Both the position numbers and the translations under genes were made by a program. DNA of 64,000 nt from Litoribacter ruber (GTDB taxonomy: Bacteria > Bacteroidota > Bacteroidia > Cytophagales > Cyclobacteriaceae). Positions 17,762 through 27,295 of this stretch are shown here, one piece after another (the first letter of the stretch is position 1; each line of letters opens with the position of its first letter). The stretch lies in assembly GCF_018500185.1 (NCBI RefSeq), contig NZ_JAHBGI010000001.1, positions 372,001-436,000 on the forward strand. The letters are read 5' to 3'. The notes below the pieces were generated by a model that searched no databases, had not been told where the DNA came from, and worked only from the letters and a program-made list of their open reading frames with translations.

Positions 17762-19105
17762 TCAGTGAGCTATATCCGCTGCCTTCTGGATAATCTTGGT
17801 GAACACCTCGTCAAAATAGGAACCGGCGTGGGGGCCATACCAGTTCATATCCCGGGCTTCGTGGTGTCGGAGATCATAATACTCGTCGGGGATGATGTAG
17901 CCCGTATACCCGCCATTAAAAGTGCTGACGATGAGTTGAAGTCCGTGATTATTGGCCAGGGATTCCCATTTTTCCATAAACATGCCCGATACCTCCCCTG
18001 AAGTAGAAAGGAGGAGGATATTGCCTATTTTGGAAATGTTGATATTTGCGTTTGTTTCCCCAAATAATGAATTAAAGACCCATGGCCGCAGCCTGATATT
18101 ATCGGAAACGCGGTAGTGGGCCGGTGGAAGATTCATGGAAAGGTCTGCTACCCACATGTCTCCCCCTTTTATCGACTCAAAAGAAGGCTCTGATCTCACT
18201 CTCAGCATACTGTCCAGGTCGGCTGCATATAGTTTCACTTTTTCCACCTCCCTTGCTTGCAGATTTGGGCTGTGACTGCCCACCGCTCCCGAACTGAAAA
18301 GGGCCATTTCGTAACGATCCTCTTCCAAGGCCTCCATGAGGTAAAATGGATAATCGCCCGAAAGACCCATAAAACCGCTGTGTATACCGGTGGCGTGTGC
18401 GGTGTAGGTTAGTAAGGTGGCCTTCTGACCAGAAGTTTTCTCTATGACCAACTGTCTAAGATAGGGGTCTGTTATACCCTTTTCAACCAAGCGATTGTTT
18501 ACGCCTTCTGGCAGGGGGGTTTTTTTGAAGCCTATATTTAGGGTATCCATAGCCTCCATCGCTATATTTATAGCCTTAAGGCTGGAGTTGACCATGTGGT
18601 CCACCACTTCCTCGTCATATCCACCAAAAGCCAACTTGCCCATAATCCCTGGTATATATCCTCCCATCCCACTATGGGTATGGGTTGCGGAAAATACCAC
18701 TTGGTCAATGGGCAAGTTCTTTTCATCAATGGCAGATTTAACCGCTTTAGCAAGATGGGGATGAACAATCAACAGCTCGTAATTCAAAAAAGCTATAGTC
18801 AGATGATTGTTGCTGATTAAAATAGACTTTACGTAGGAACTGTCCTGGACAAATTCATAGGGGCCGCGAGGTTTGTACCCCACGAGGTCAACGGCTTGGG
18901 GAGGAGTCATGTTGGCTTTGCCCCAGCCGCCTAACAAAAAATCATTGGAAAAAACCTCAGGTTCTAACTCCGAGATTTTCTCCATCATTTGAGCATAATA
19001 ATCCTTTTCCCTGTAATCTGTGCGATCTACTGGAGCTAGCAAAAAGATTACAAGCAAAAGTAAAAGGCCTGAAATCCAGGCCAGTATTTTAAGTATGCTT
19101 TTCAA
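17762..19105 (-). CDS. Neutral/alkaline ceramidase-like membrane-anchored hydrolase
   Basis: A 447-residue protein with one N-terminal membrane anchor or uncleaved signal (about 5-24). The rest matches the catalytic N-terminal domain of neutral/alkaline non-lysosomal ceramidases: the zinc-site motif ATHTHSGMGGY and downstream histidine/glycine segments (YTAHATGIHSG, LSGDYPFYLMEAL). It lacks the C-terminal beta-sandwich of full-length ceramidases (about 650-700 residues), so the true substrate may differ. Ceramide cleavage would suit Bacteroidota that make sphingolipids (inference). It begins 10 bp after the purM stop and is probably co-transcribed with it. Confidence 0.8.
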   Translation of the reverse strand: MKSILKILAWISGLLLLLVIFLLAPVDRTDYREKDYYAQMMEKISELEPEVFSNDFLLGGWGKANMTPPQAVDLVGYKPRGPYEFVQDSSYVKSILISNNHLTIAFLNYELLIVHPHLAKAVKSAIDEKNLPIDQVVFSATHTHSGMGGYIPGIMGKLAFGGYDEEVVDHMVNSSLKAINIAMEAMDTLNIGFKKTPLPEGVNNRLVEKGITDPYLRQLVIEKTSGQKATLLTYTAHATGIHSGFMGLSGDYPFYLMEALEEDRYEMALFSSGAVGSHSPNLQAREVEKVKLYAADLDSMLRVRSEPSFESIKGGDMWVADLSMNLPPAHYRVSDNIRLRPWVFNSLFGETNANINISKIGNILLLSTSGEVSGMFMEKWESLANNHGLQLIVSTFNGGYTGYIIPDEYYDLRHHEARDMNWYGPHAGSYFDEVFTKIIQKAADIAH

Positions 19106-19115
19106 ATGAAATTAA

Positions 19116-20285
19116 TTATGAAGTATATTCATATTCGCCATGTGGACCAGAGATGGTTACCTTCTTGCCTTCTCCAGCCATTACGCGACCGATAACTTGG
19201 GCTTCCACCCCGTGAAATTCAGCAATGTCAATCACCTCTTCAGCATATTTTTCATCCAGATATACCTCCATCCGGTGGCCCATGTTGAAAACTTTATACA
19301 TCTCTTTCCAATCAGTTTGGCTTTCTGCCTGAATGATGTTGAAAAGAGGCGGGGTTGGGAACAAATTGTCTTTGATGACATGCAGGTTGTCTATGAAATG
19401 GAGGACTTTTGTCTGAGCTCCACCGCTGCAATGAACCAAGCCGTTGATTTTTGGTCTGAGGTACTTGAGCACCTCGGCCATGATTGGCGCATAGGTTCGG
19501 GTAGGGGATAGTACCAGCTTCCCAATGTCGACAGGGGAGCCAGGGGCTGGGTCTGTCAAATTATATTTGCCTGAATAAACTAGTTCATCCGGAACAGCTG
19601 GGTCGAAGCTTTCAGGGTATTTGCTTTTCAAGACTTTGTTAAAAACATCATGTCTGGCTGAGGTCAGGCCGTTGCTGCCCATTCCGCCGTTGTATTCATT
19701 TTCATATTTTGCCTGTCCGAAAGATGAAATACCTACAATCACATCATTGGCTTTGATTCTGTCGTTGGATATTACATCCTCCCGACGCATTCTGGCTGTC
19801 ACGGTGCTGTCTACAATGATGGTTCGCACCAAATCACCCACATCCGCAGTCTCGCCGCCGGTAAGTACAGCGTGCACTCCGTTGTCGCGAAGCATTTGCA
19901 ACACTTCTTCGGTTCCCTCAATGATTGCAGAGATGATTTCTCCGGGGATCAGGTTCTTGTTACGGCCAATGGTCGAGGATACAAGGATATTATTGGTGGC
20001 GCCTACGCAAAGCAGGTCATCAATATTCATGATGATAGCATCTTGGGCAATGCCTTTCCATACGCTCATATCGCCAGTCTCCTTCCAATATAGGTAGGCT
20101 AGGGAGGACTTGGTGCCTGCTCCGTCGGCATGCATGATATTGCAATACTCAGGGTCGTTGCCAAGCGTGTCCTCTACTATTTTACAGAAAGCGTGGGGAA
20201 ACAGCCCTTTGTCAAGTTTGGAAATTGCTTTGTGGACATCTTCTTTGGAAGCGGAGACGCCTCGCTGCATATACCTTTCGTTCAT
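19116..20285 (-). CDS. purM: Phosphoribosylformylglycinamidine cyclo-ligase (AIR synthase)
   Basis: PurM makes 5-aminoimidazole ribotide from FGAM with ATP in purine synthesis. The 389-residue protein has the family motifs: HADGAGTKSS for ATP/Mg binding, the GGETADVGDLVR segment and HCSGGAQTKVL in the C-terminal domain. It is longer than the E. coli enzyme (345), as is usual in Bacteroidota. I use the ATG at 20285 (MNERYMQRG); an upstream TTG-type extension of 44 residues has no family support and covers the promoter box. Confidence 0.93.
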   Translation of the reverse strand: MNERYMQRGVSASKEDVHKAISKLDKGLFPHAFCKIVEDTLGNDPEYCNIMHADGAGTKSSLAYLYWKETGDMSVWKGIAQDAIIMNIDDLLCVGATNNILVSSTIGRNKNLIPGEIISAIIEGTEEVLQMLRDNGVHAVLTGGETADVGDLVRTIIVDSTVTARMRREDVISNDRIKANDVIVGISSFGQAKYENEYNGGMGSNGLTSARHDVFNKVLKSKYPESFDPAVPDELVYSGKYNLTDPAPGSPVDIGKLVLSPTRTYAPIMAEVLKYLRPKINGLVHCSGGAQTKVLHFIDNLHVIKDNLFPTPPLFNIIQAESQTDWKEMYKVFNMGHRMEVYLDEKYAEEVIDIAEFHGVEAQVIGRVMAGEGKKVTISGPHGEYEYTS

Positions 20286-20312
20286 GATAGGGGGGTGTAT
20301 TTGGGTAGGAAA

Positions 20313-20320
20313 CAAAGTTA
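20313..20320 (-). promoter_or_regulatory. Candidate -7 box for purM
   Basis: The minus strand reads TAACTTTG, matching TAnnTTTG, 28 bp upstream of the purM ATG. A near-match to the -33 element (TTCG in place of TTTG) lies 19 bp further upstream. Confidence 0.5.
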
Positions 20321-20541
20321 ATAATTTAATATTTCGAATCGAAAGTAATCTTGAGGAAAGCTTGCAGGAAATCTGTCTTTGATAAGTACAAAGCATTACG
20401 GTGGTGTAAAATGCCATTTAAACAGTATAAAATGTTATTGATGTGCAAATGGTTGATTATCAATTTTGTGCAGGTGCTTAAAGGCTTAAAAATTTAAAAT
20501 AAAAAATCGCGTCTTACCATTTAAATTTTAAATTAAGGTAA

Positions 20542-20549
20542 TAAATTTG
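20542..20549 (+). promoter_or_regulatory. Candidate -7 box for the mreB operon
   Basis: TAAATTTG fits TAnnTTTG about 80 bp upstream of the mreB ATG. A short hairpin (AGCACT-TAG-AGTGCT, 20569-20583) lies in the presumed leader. No -33 element is clear. Confidence 0.45.
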
Positions 20550-20629
20550 CACTCCTCCGTTTTATTTAAGCACTTAGAGTGCTAACTTTAAAACGTTCAA
20601 CTAACATCAAATAAAAGCACAAACCAAGA

Positions 20630-21658
20630 ATGGGATTATTTGACTTTTTCTCAAGTGATATAGCAATAGATTTAGGTACAGCCAATACCTTGATTATATA
20701 TAAAGATAAAATTGTGGTGGATGAGCCATCCATCATCGCCATCGACAAAACCACCAATAGGGTGCTTGCCGTAGGACGCGAAGCGATGAACATGCACGAA
20801 AAAACGCATGAAAACATCAAGACGATCAGGCCATTGAAAGACGGTGTGATTGCTGATTTCTATGCTGCCGAGCAGATGATTCGCGGGATGATCAAAATGA
20901 TCCCAGGTCACAAAAAAAGCATGTTCCCACAATCCCACCGTATGGTAATCTGTATACCTTCAGGGATTACGGAAGTGGAAAAACGTGCCGTACGTGACTC
21001 CGCGGAGCATGCGGGTGCCAAGGAGGTGTATATGGTATATGAGCCGATCGCTGCTGCTATCGGTATAGGTATTGATATCGAAAAGCCAATGGGTTCCATG
21101 ATTGTAGACATCGGGGGTGGTACCACTGAGATTGCCCTTATTGCGCTTTCGGGGATTGTGGCTGATCAGTCCATACGAGTAGCTGGGGATACCTTTACCA
21201 AGGATATCCTGGATTATATGAGAAGACAGCACAATCTATTGATCGGGGAGCGTTCTGCTGAAAAAGTCAAAATAGCCATTGGATCAGCATTAACTGAGCT
21301 TGACGATGCTCCTGAGGATTATGAAATCCGAGGAAGAGATTTGATGACAGGTATTCCAAAAGTTATCAAAGTTTCATATTCAGAAATTGCTTTTGCTTTG
21401 GATAAGTCTGTTTCTAAGATTGAAGAAGCAGTATTGAAGGCGCTTGAAATCGCCCCACCAGAGCTTTCAGCTGACATTTATGACAACGGTATTCACCTTA
21501 CAGGTGGTGGTGCCTTGCTCAAAGGTTTAGATAAGAGGCTTCATCAAAAAACCAAACTTCCTATCCACATAGCCGAGGATCCGTTGAGAGCGGTAGTGAG
21601 AGGAACAGGTACAGCCCTGAAAAACATAAATAATTTCAGAACCGTCCTGATGACCTGA
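20630..21658 (+). CDS. mreB: Rod shape-determining actin homolog MreB
   Basis: MreB forms membrane-bound filaments that steer side-wall synthesis. The 342-residue protein has the actin-fold motifs: phosphate 1 (IAIDLGTANTLIY), phosphate 2 (IVDIGGGTTEIA), the KVKIAIGSA connecting helix and the adenosine motif (LTGGGALLKG). Length is normal. It starts the mreB-mreC-mreD-mrdA-rodA operon; the next gene begins 7 bp after its stop. Confidence 0.98.
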   Translation: MGLFDFFSSDIAIDLGTANTLIIYKDKIVVDEPSIIAIDKTTNRVLAVGREAMNMHEKTHENIKTIRPLKDGVIADFYAAEQMIRGMIKMIPGHKKSMFPQSHRMVICIPSGITEVEKRAVRDSAEHAGAKEVYMVYEPIAAAIGIGIDIEKPMGSMIVDIGGGTTEIALIALSGIVADQSIRVAGDTFTKDILDYMRRQHNLLIGERSAEKVKIAIGSALTELDDAPEDYEIRGRDLMTGIPKVIKVSYSEIAFALDKSVSKIEEAVLKALEIAPPELSADIYDNGIHLTGGGALLKGLDKRLHQKTKLPIHIAEDPLRAVVRGTGTALKNINNFRTVLMT

Positions 21659-21665
21659 TGTTTGA

Positions 21666-22499
21666 ATGCAACGCATCTTATTATTTCTATATAGCTTACG
21701 CGTCTTTCTTATCTTTATCGGTTTAGAGGTTTTAGCCATCTGGCTGATCTTTTCTTACAATTCCCCCCAGGGGGCGGTTTTTTTCAATTCCTCCAACTAT
21801 TTTGCAGGCTCCGTTTTGCAGGCAAGAGATGGTGTCACAGGGTATTTTACCCTCGGGGCGGCCAATGAGGCGTTGGCTGAAAAAAACGCCGAGCTTCTCA
21901 GCAGACTTTCTGTAACCATGCAGCCTGCTGACAGCGCCTATCTTGAAATAGATAGCGTTTTGGCCAGTCAGTATGAATTCCGCTCCGCAAAGGTGATCAA
22001 TAATTCCATCCGTTTAAATCAAAACCACATCACCCTAAACAAAGGCCGCAAACACGGGGTGCGGGAAGGTATGGGGGTGTTTAACGAGCAAGGGGTAGTT
22101 GGCCGGGTAAAAGGGGTTACCGAGAACTTTTCTTCGGTAATTTCACTTTTGCACACTGAACTGCTTATTTCTTCCAAGGTCAAATCCTCATCCGTATTTG
22201 GGTCTACCAAATGGGACGGCAAGAATACCCGAAAGGCCAAATTGCTTTATGTGCCTCGCCATGTTATGCTGTCTGAAGGCGATACGGTGGTGACCAGCGG
22301 TTACAATGCTGTATTTCCCGAAGGGATCATGATTGGAATCGTGGATGAAGTCACTAAGGGTGCAGAAACGAATTACTTGGATATCACCATAGATCTTTCC
22401 ACTGAGTTTAGCAGGCTGACCTATGTCTACCTGGTTGAAAATCCATTGGAGGAAGAATTAGATTCCCTATACCAAATGTCAGGCGTACAAAATGAATAG
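21666..22499 (+). CDS. mreC: Rod shape-determining protein MreC
   Basis: MreC is a periplasmic scaffold of the elongasome that links MreB/MreD to PBP2. The 277-residue protein has one N-terminal membrane helix (about 8-30), a coiled coil (about 65-95) and the two beta-barrel region with the NHITLNKGRKHGVREGMGV segment typical of MreC. It overlaps mreD by 8 bases. Confidence 0.93.
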   Translation: MQRILLFLYSLRVFLIFIGLEVLAIWLIFSYNSPQGAVFFNSSNYFAGSVLQARDGVTGYFTLGAANEALAEKNAELLSRLSVTMQPADSAYLEIDSVLASQYEFRSAKVINNSIRLNQNHITLNKGRKHGVREGMGVFNEQGVVGRVKGVTENFSSVISLLHTELLISSKVKSSSVFGSTKWDGKNTRKAKLLYVPRHVMLSEGDTVVTSGYNAVFPEGIMIGIVDEVTKGAETNYLDITIDLSTEFSRLTYVYLVENPLEEELDSLYQMSGVQNE

Positions 22500-23013
22500 C
22501 AGAAGTTTCATATTAGCTATACTTGGTTTTTTTGCATATATGGCCGTGCAGGCTTTTGTGCTGAAAAACGTGGTGCTATTTGGTAGCGCTTTTGCCTTTT
22601 TGTATGTAATCTACATATTGATATTCCCATTGGAAATCAAGACCATTCCTTTGATGCTGGTCAGTTTCCTGTTGGGTTTTTCGATCGATATATTTTATGA
22701 CAGCTTGGGTATGCACACGGCCAGTTTGGTGCTGGTGGCATTCCTGAGAAAATCCTGGCTCAACGTCCACACCCCTACTGGAGGGTTTGACGACAATACG
22801 GATCCCACTGTTTTAAACATGGGTTTTGGCTGGTTTTTGACTTATGCCCTGCCATTGATATTAGTTCATCATTTGGCCTTTTTCTATATTGACAATTTGG
22901 GAACTGATTTATATATTCCAGTAATTATGAAGGCTGTGTCGAGTGCGGCGTTCACTTTTATATTGGGGGTAATAGTCCAGATGTTGTTTTATAAGAAAAA
23001 GAGGGGAATATAA
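22492..23013 (+). CDS. mreD: Rod shape-determining membrane protein MreD
   Basis: This 173-residue, highly hydrophobic protein has five or six membrane helices and a conserved GFSIDIFYDSLGMHTA segment. The family is poorly conserved; the assignment rests on topology and on position between mreC and the PBP2 gene. Its stop overlaps the next ATG (TAATG). Confidence 0.85.
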   Translation: MNSRSFILAILGFFAYMAVQAFVLKNVVLFGSAFAFLYVIYILIFPLEIKTIPLMLVSFLLGFSIDIFYDSLGMHTASLVLVAFLRKSWLNVHTPTGGFDDNTDPTVLNMGFGWFLTYALPLILVHHLAFFYIDNLGTDLYIPVIMKAVSSAAFTFILGVIVQMLFYKKKRGI

Positions 23014-24815
23014 TGAACAATCCAAGGCCGGCTATATTAGTAGCTGTCATTGTTTTGATAGCGGGGGTGCTTCTTACGAAACTGTTTTTGATCCAGGTAG
23101 CGGATGATAGTTTCCTCAAAAGGGCCGAAAGAAACGCTATCCAACGTGTAGTGGACCACCCCTACCGTGGGCTGGTCTATGACCGTAATGATAAGTTGTT
23201 GGTGTACAATAACCCGGTTTTTGATCTGATGATCATTCCCAAGGAATTTACTGTGAAGGATACAGCGAAATTCTGTCAGCTTTTTAAAATCGAGAAAGAG
23301 GAACTTATCGACAAATATCAGGCAGCCCGCAAATATTCTTGGGTGAAGCCTTCCCCTTTGATGAAGGCTATTTCAAATGCTGAATTTGCTCGGATTCAAG
23401 ATTTTTTGATTGATTATCCAGGGCTCTTCGTGATGACCCGCTCAGTGAGGGCTTATCCCCAAGCCAGTGCTGCCAATGCCTTGGGCTATATCGGGGAGAT
23501 CAGCGGCAACCAACTGAAAGCGGATTCTACCAGATATTACCGCCAAGGTGACTATGTGGGCCTGGCTGGATTGGAAAGATATTATGAGGATGACCTAAGG
23601 GGCAAAAAAGGCGTCAAGTATAAAATGGTCAATGTCCGGGGTATTGACAAAGGCTCCTTCAAAGGAGGGGAGTATGATACCCTTTCACTTGCCGGTAAAA
23701 ATATCCAATCCACCATAGATCTGGAGCTTCAGCTATATGGTGAAAAACTGATGGCAGGGAAAAGAGGTTCCGTGGTGGCTATAGAGCCTAAAACAGGCGA
23801 GATACTTTCCATGATTTCCGCACCTAGCTATGATCCAAACATCCTTGCGGGATCTAGATTTGGAAAAAATTACGGCGTGCTGACTATGGACGAGACCAAG
23901 CCTCTCTTCAACCGCCCCATTATGGCCATGTATCCTCCAGGGTCCATTTTCAAAGTGGTTCAATCGCTTATAGGGTTACAAGAAGGGGTTTTGCAAACCA
24001 ATACCGTATTTAGCTGCAATCAAGCTTTGGTAAAATGCCACCCGCATCCCAACCCAACTAATTTATTTGGCGCTATCAAGTATAGCTGTAACCCCTATTA
24101 TCACCAGGCATACCGTAAGATGATCAATAGGGAGGTTTCTAGCAACACGTTCAAAGATACCCAGATCGGACTCGACCAGTGGAGAGAGTCAGTGATGAAG
24201 TTTGGATTGGGACAGACCTTGGGGATAGATATGAATAATGAAAAAGGTGGTTCAATCCCATCAAGCGCACTTTACAACCGTATTTATGGTGAAGGTAGAT
24301 GGAAGTATTCTACCATTTACTCCCTATCCATTGGGCAAGGTGAAATGTTGGTGACTCCACTACAGATGGCCAACTTGGCTGCTATTTTTGCCAACAAGGG
24401 CTGGTACTATCCGCCTCACTTGGTGAAAACCATCGATGGGGAGCGGGCCAATATTCCAGAGAAGTTTAGGACAAAAGTGGAGGTAGGAATAGATGCCCAC
24501 CATTTTGATATGGTGCATGATGCGATGAATGAAGCCTTGATGGGGACAGCCAACCGGGCCATCATTAAGGATATTGCCATTGCCGGTAAAACCGGGACAG
24601 CTCAGAACCCGGCTGGAGCCGATCACTCGGTATTCGTAGCATTTGCCCCTAAAGAAGATCCGCAGATCGCTATAGCGGTATATGTGGAAAACAGCGGATT
24701 TGGCGGACGTGCGGCTGCCAGTACGGCAAGTTTGATGATTGAAAAATACCTCAGAGGCCACATCACCAGGCCGGCGTTGGAGGATTATGTGTTAGCAGGT
24801 AAATTTCTTTATTAA
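23013..24815 (+). CDS. mrdA: Penicillin-binding protein 2 (elongation transpeptidase)
   Basis: PBP2 is the class B transpeptidase of the elongasome, paired with RodA. The 600-residue protein has one N-terminal membrane helix (about 7-29), the pedestal domain with RGLVYDRNDKLLV, and the transpeptidase domain with PPGSIFK (active Ser near 311), SCN near 350 and KTGT near 524. All catalytic motifs are present. Confidence 0.95.
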   Translation: MNNPRPAILVAVIVLIAGVLLTKLFLIQVADDSFLKRAERNAIQRVVDHPYRGLVYDRNDKLLVYNNPVFDLMIIPKEFTVKDTAKFCQLFKIEKEELIDKYQAARKYSWVKPSPLMKAISNAEFARIQDFLIDYPGLFVMTRSVRAYPQASAANALGYIGEISGNQLKADSTRYYRQGDYVGLAGLERYYEDDLRGKKGVKYKMVNVRGIDKGSFKGGEYDTLSLAGKNIQSTIDLELQLYGEKLMAGKRGSVVAIEPKTGEILSMISAPSYDPNILAGSRFGKNYGVLTMDETKPLFNRPIMAMYPPGSIFKVVQSLIGLQEGVLQTNTVFSCNQALVKCHPHPNPTNLFGAIKYSCNPYYHQAYRKMINREVSSNTFKDTQIGLDQWRESVMKFGLGQTLGIDMNNEKGGSIPSSALYNRIYGEGRWKYSTIYSLSIGQGEMLVTPLQMANLAAIFANKGWYYPPHLVKTIDGERANIPEKFRTKVEVGIDAHHFDMVHDAMNEALMGTANRAIIKDIAIAGKTGTAQNPAGADHSVFVAFAPKEDPQIAIAVYVENSGFGGRAAASTASLMIEKYLRGHITRPALEDYVLAGKFLY

Positions 24816-26087
24816 TTGAGGCAGGACGATTTATATATCAACAAAATTGACTGGATCACCATTCTGATCTACATAGCCCTGGTCACCATGGGCTGGTTCA
24901 ATATCTATGCTGCTGTGTATGACGAGCAGGCAGCCAAGAGTATTTTCGATTTTTCTATCAACTCAGGTAAGCAGCTAGTATGGATTGGAACGGCCATATT
25001 ACTTATTACAGTGATTATGGTGGCCGACTACCGGCTTTTTGACAACCTCAGTATGATCCTGTTTGGGTTTTTCCTGTTTATCCTTCTTTTGACGCCCTTT
25101 TTCGGTAAAGAAATCAACGGCCAGCGGGCATGGTTTGAAATCGGGGTGTTTCGATTGCAACCAGCGGAATTTGCCAAATTTGCTACGGCTTTGGCCTTGG
25201 CAAAATTCATGGAGTCCCCCACTTTTGACCTTTCCAAAACCAAATTCCAGATGCGGGCATTGGGTATCATTGCCCTGCCGGTGGCTTTGATCATGCTGCA
25301 GCCTGATACCGGCACAGCGATGGTTTACAGTGCATTTGGTATCATGCTCTTTAGGGAAGGAATGCCTCAGAGGTATTATGTGTTTGCCCTCAGTTTTGTG
25401 GCCATCTCCTTGCTTTCCTTGGGGATTGAAGAAAACCTTTACTTGGCAGCCGGAGTAGGGGTAGTAATTGCAGCTTTGATTCTTATTGGGAAAAAAACCT
25501 GGCAAAGGATCACGGCACTTACAACAATCGGCTTGATCGTGATAGCCTACTCATACAGTTTGGATTATGTCGTTTCCAAACTTCCAGATCACCAGCAAAA
25601 CAGGATCATGGTACTGTTTAATCCCGACCTTGACCCGCTTGGGGTAGGGTGGAATGTGACCCAATCCAAGATCGCCATTGGATCAGGAGGCTTTATGGGG
25701 AAAGGGTATCTAGAAGGTACACAGACTAAATTTGATTTTGTGCCGGAGCAACATACCGACTTTATTTTCTGTACTCTTGGGGAAGAGTTTGGCTGGGTTG
25801 GGTCGGCTGTGATGATTGGATTGTTTGTAGCCTTACTGATCCGATTGGTGTTTCTGGCAGAGAGGCAAAAGACCCGGTTCTCCAGGATATACGGCTACTG
25901 CGTGATGTCCATTCTGCTTTTTCACTTCACGATCAATATAGCCATGACCATTGGCTTATTTCCTGTAGTGGGGATCCCGTTGCCCTTCTTTAGTTATGGT
26001 GGATCTTCATTGTGGTCCTTTACCATCCTGTTGTTTATATTTATAAAGCTGGATTCCCACAGGATTCAATTATTGGGAAGACATTAA
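24816..26087 (+). CDS. rodA: Rod shape-determining glycosyltransferase RodA
   Basis: RodA is a SEDS-family peptidoglycan polymerase that works with PBP2. The 423-residue protein has about ten membrane helices and SEDS motifs such as RLQPAEFAKFA, QPDTGTAMVYSAFG, EQHTDFIFCTLGEEFG and PLPFFSYGGSS. The start is a TTG directly after the mrdA stop codon with no gap; the N-terminal sequence (KIDWITILIYIALVTMGW) fits the family start, and the next ATG would remove most of helix 1. Its stop codon is part of the terminator stem. Confidence 0.95.
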   Translation: MRQDDLYINKIDWITILIYIALVTMGWFNIYAAVYDEQAAKSIFDFSINSGKQLVWIGTAILLITVIMVADYRLFDNLSMILFGFFLFILLLTPFFGKEINGQRAWFEIGVFRLQPAEFAKFATALALAKFMESPTFDLSKTKFQMRALGIIALPVALIMLQPDTGTAMVYSAFGIMLFREGMPQRYYVFALSFVAISLLSLGIEENLYLAAGVGVVIAALILIGKKTWQRITALTTIGLIVIAYSYSLDYVVSKLPDHQQNRIMVLFNPDLDPLGVGWNVTQSKIAIGSGGFMGKGYLEGTQTKFDFVPEQHTDFIFCTLGEEFGWVGSAVMIGLFVALLIRLVFLAERQKTRFSRIYGYCVMSILLFHFTINIAMTIGLFPVVGIPLPFFSYGGSSLWSFTILLFIFIKLDSHRIQLLGRH

Positions 26088-26126
26088 CAAAAAAAGAGTA
26101 CATGCCATGTGTACTCTTTTTTTGTT
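26086..26126. terminator. Bidirectional terminator after rodA
   Basis: A perfect 16-bp inverted repeat (26086-26101 with 26111-26126; core AGAGTAC/GTACTCT flanked by A7/T7) with a 9-base loop. It serves rodA on the plus strand and can also serve the convergent gene ending at 26152. Confidence 0.9.
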
Positions 26127-26151
26127 CATTTTTTCGCTAATTGCCTAACTT

Positions 26152-27261
26152 TTACTTGCTCTCAAATTTCCGGAAAACTAATTGCAGAAATTCGTTGACT
26201 TCCTCGGAGTGCTTGTTCCAATTCAGTTCATGCACATATCGCTTGTTGAGCAACTCCACCGCTTCCATAAAACTGTCACAATTGTCAATGGATTTCAAAG
26301 CATGCTTCATCAGGTCATGGTTGCCTTGAAACAGCTCCCGGGTAAACATGAATTTTTGGTTCAAGGCCAATCCATCTGTGAGGGTGTCAATGCTGCCCTT
26401 CATGTAGCTGTAGGTTTCAGATTCAAATTTGGCCCAGGTTAAGGCCGGATCAATTTCCTTTTCGCTCTCCCCAGAAACAGGCTTTTTAGGCTGCTGAGGT
26501 TCTGGGTTTGTGGACTGTTCTTCATTTATTTCAGGCTCTTTGACAGCCACTGGCTTTGCCTCTACCGTCAGTTGTTCCTTTTGTAGAGGTTCAGGCTTTG
26601 GTTCAGGTTTTGGTTCAGGTTTTTCCGGTGTTGGGTTGTGGGATTTGTCCTCAAAAAGCTGGATGAGTTCCAAATGCTGGATCTGGTTAAGCGGTTTGAG
26701 CAAAATCTCCGGGTTGTCCAGGTCACGGTGGATAGCCTGGTACTTGTTGCGCAAGGCCATTTTCAGGTCTGGCACGGTGAGTCCCATGGATGCCTTGTCC
26801 ATCAAGTGGGTCAAGAGTTCATTGTGCCATTTGATGTACTTTTTGGAATCCTTATAATATTGTTCGTTATCCTGCCCTTTGTCTATAAGGATGTTGAAAA
26901 ACATAAAAGGGTCAATGGCCAAGATGATGGCGTCTTCCACGGCCTCTTTGAGTAGGGGCTCGAAGTACCTTCTCTCCACTTTGATGGATCGGGACAAGAC
27001 GTTCATAAATTCCTTCAAGGCATTGTCAACAGCAATATCACGGTAATCGAAATATGGACTGTTTTTCAGCTCCTCCATTTCTTCTTGCCAGGCATTGAAT
27101 AAAGACCGAATGGTCAACAGATTGACCTGCTGGCTTGGGGTAAGCTGGATGATTTCTTGTCCGGTCATATACTTCCTTGAGCGGAAATATTCGTCGCAAA
27201 CGGATTCAGAAACCTTCTGGGCATAGGATTCTAAATAATTGAAATTAATTTTATCAGTCAT
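26152..27261 (-). CDS. Conserved protein of unknown function with Pro/Glu/Lys linker
   Basis: I do not recognise a characterised family. The 369-residue protein is soluble, with no signal peptide or membrane segment. Residues 1-205 are strongly helical, with clusters of aromatic and acidic residues. Residues about 207-275 are a low-complexity linker rich in Pro, Glu and Lys, including a three-fold KPEP repeat (12-bp DNA tandem repeat at 26588-26623). Residues about 280-369 form a second helical domain. This two-domain layout suggests an adaptor or scaffold (inference). The gene is divergent from the ferredoxin gene with only 34 bp between start codons. Confidence 0.7.
   Translation of the reverse strand: MTDKINFNYLESYAQKVSESVCDEYFRSRKYMTGQEIIQLTPSQQVNLLTIRSLFNAWQEEMEELKNSPYFDYRDIAVDNALKEFMNVLSRSIKVERRYFEPLLKEAVEDAIILAIDPFMFFNILIDKGQDNEQYYKDSKKYIKWHNELLTHLMDKASMGLTVPDLKMALRNKYQAIHRDLDNPEILLKPLNQIQHLELIQLFEDKSHNPTPEKPEPKPEPKPEPLQKEQLTVEAKPVAVKEPEINEEQSTNPEPQQPKKPVSGESEKEIDPALTWAKFESETYSYMKGSIDTLTDGLALNQKFMFTRELFQGNHDLMKHALKSIDNCDSFMEAVELLNKRYVHELNWNKHSEEVNEFLQLVFRKFESK
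26588..26623 (-). repeat. 12-bp tandem repeat, three copies, inside a gene
   Basis: Three copies of a GGTTCAGGTTTT-like unit (one base differs in the first copy) code on the minus strand for the KPEP repeats of the linker in the unknown protein. Confidence 0.85.
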
Positions 27262-27295
27262 TGTTATATGGTTTCACAGTAAGTAGACATGGATC

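Noticed and set aside
20568-20585. CIRCE-like element upstream of mreB (AGCACT-TAG-AGTGCT)
   Set aside because: CIRCE has a 9-base spacer between TTAGCACTC and GAGTGCTAA; here the spacer is 3 bases and the arms are shorter, so it is only a small hairpin.
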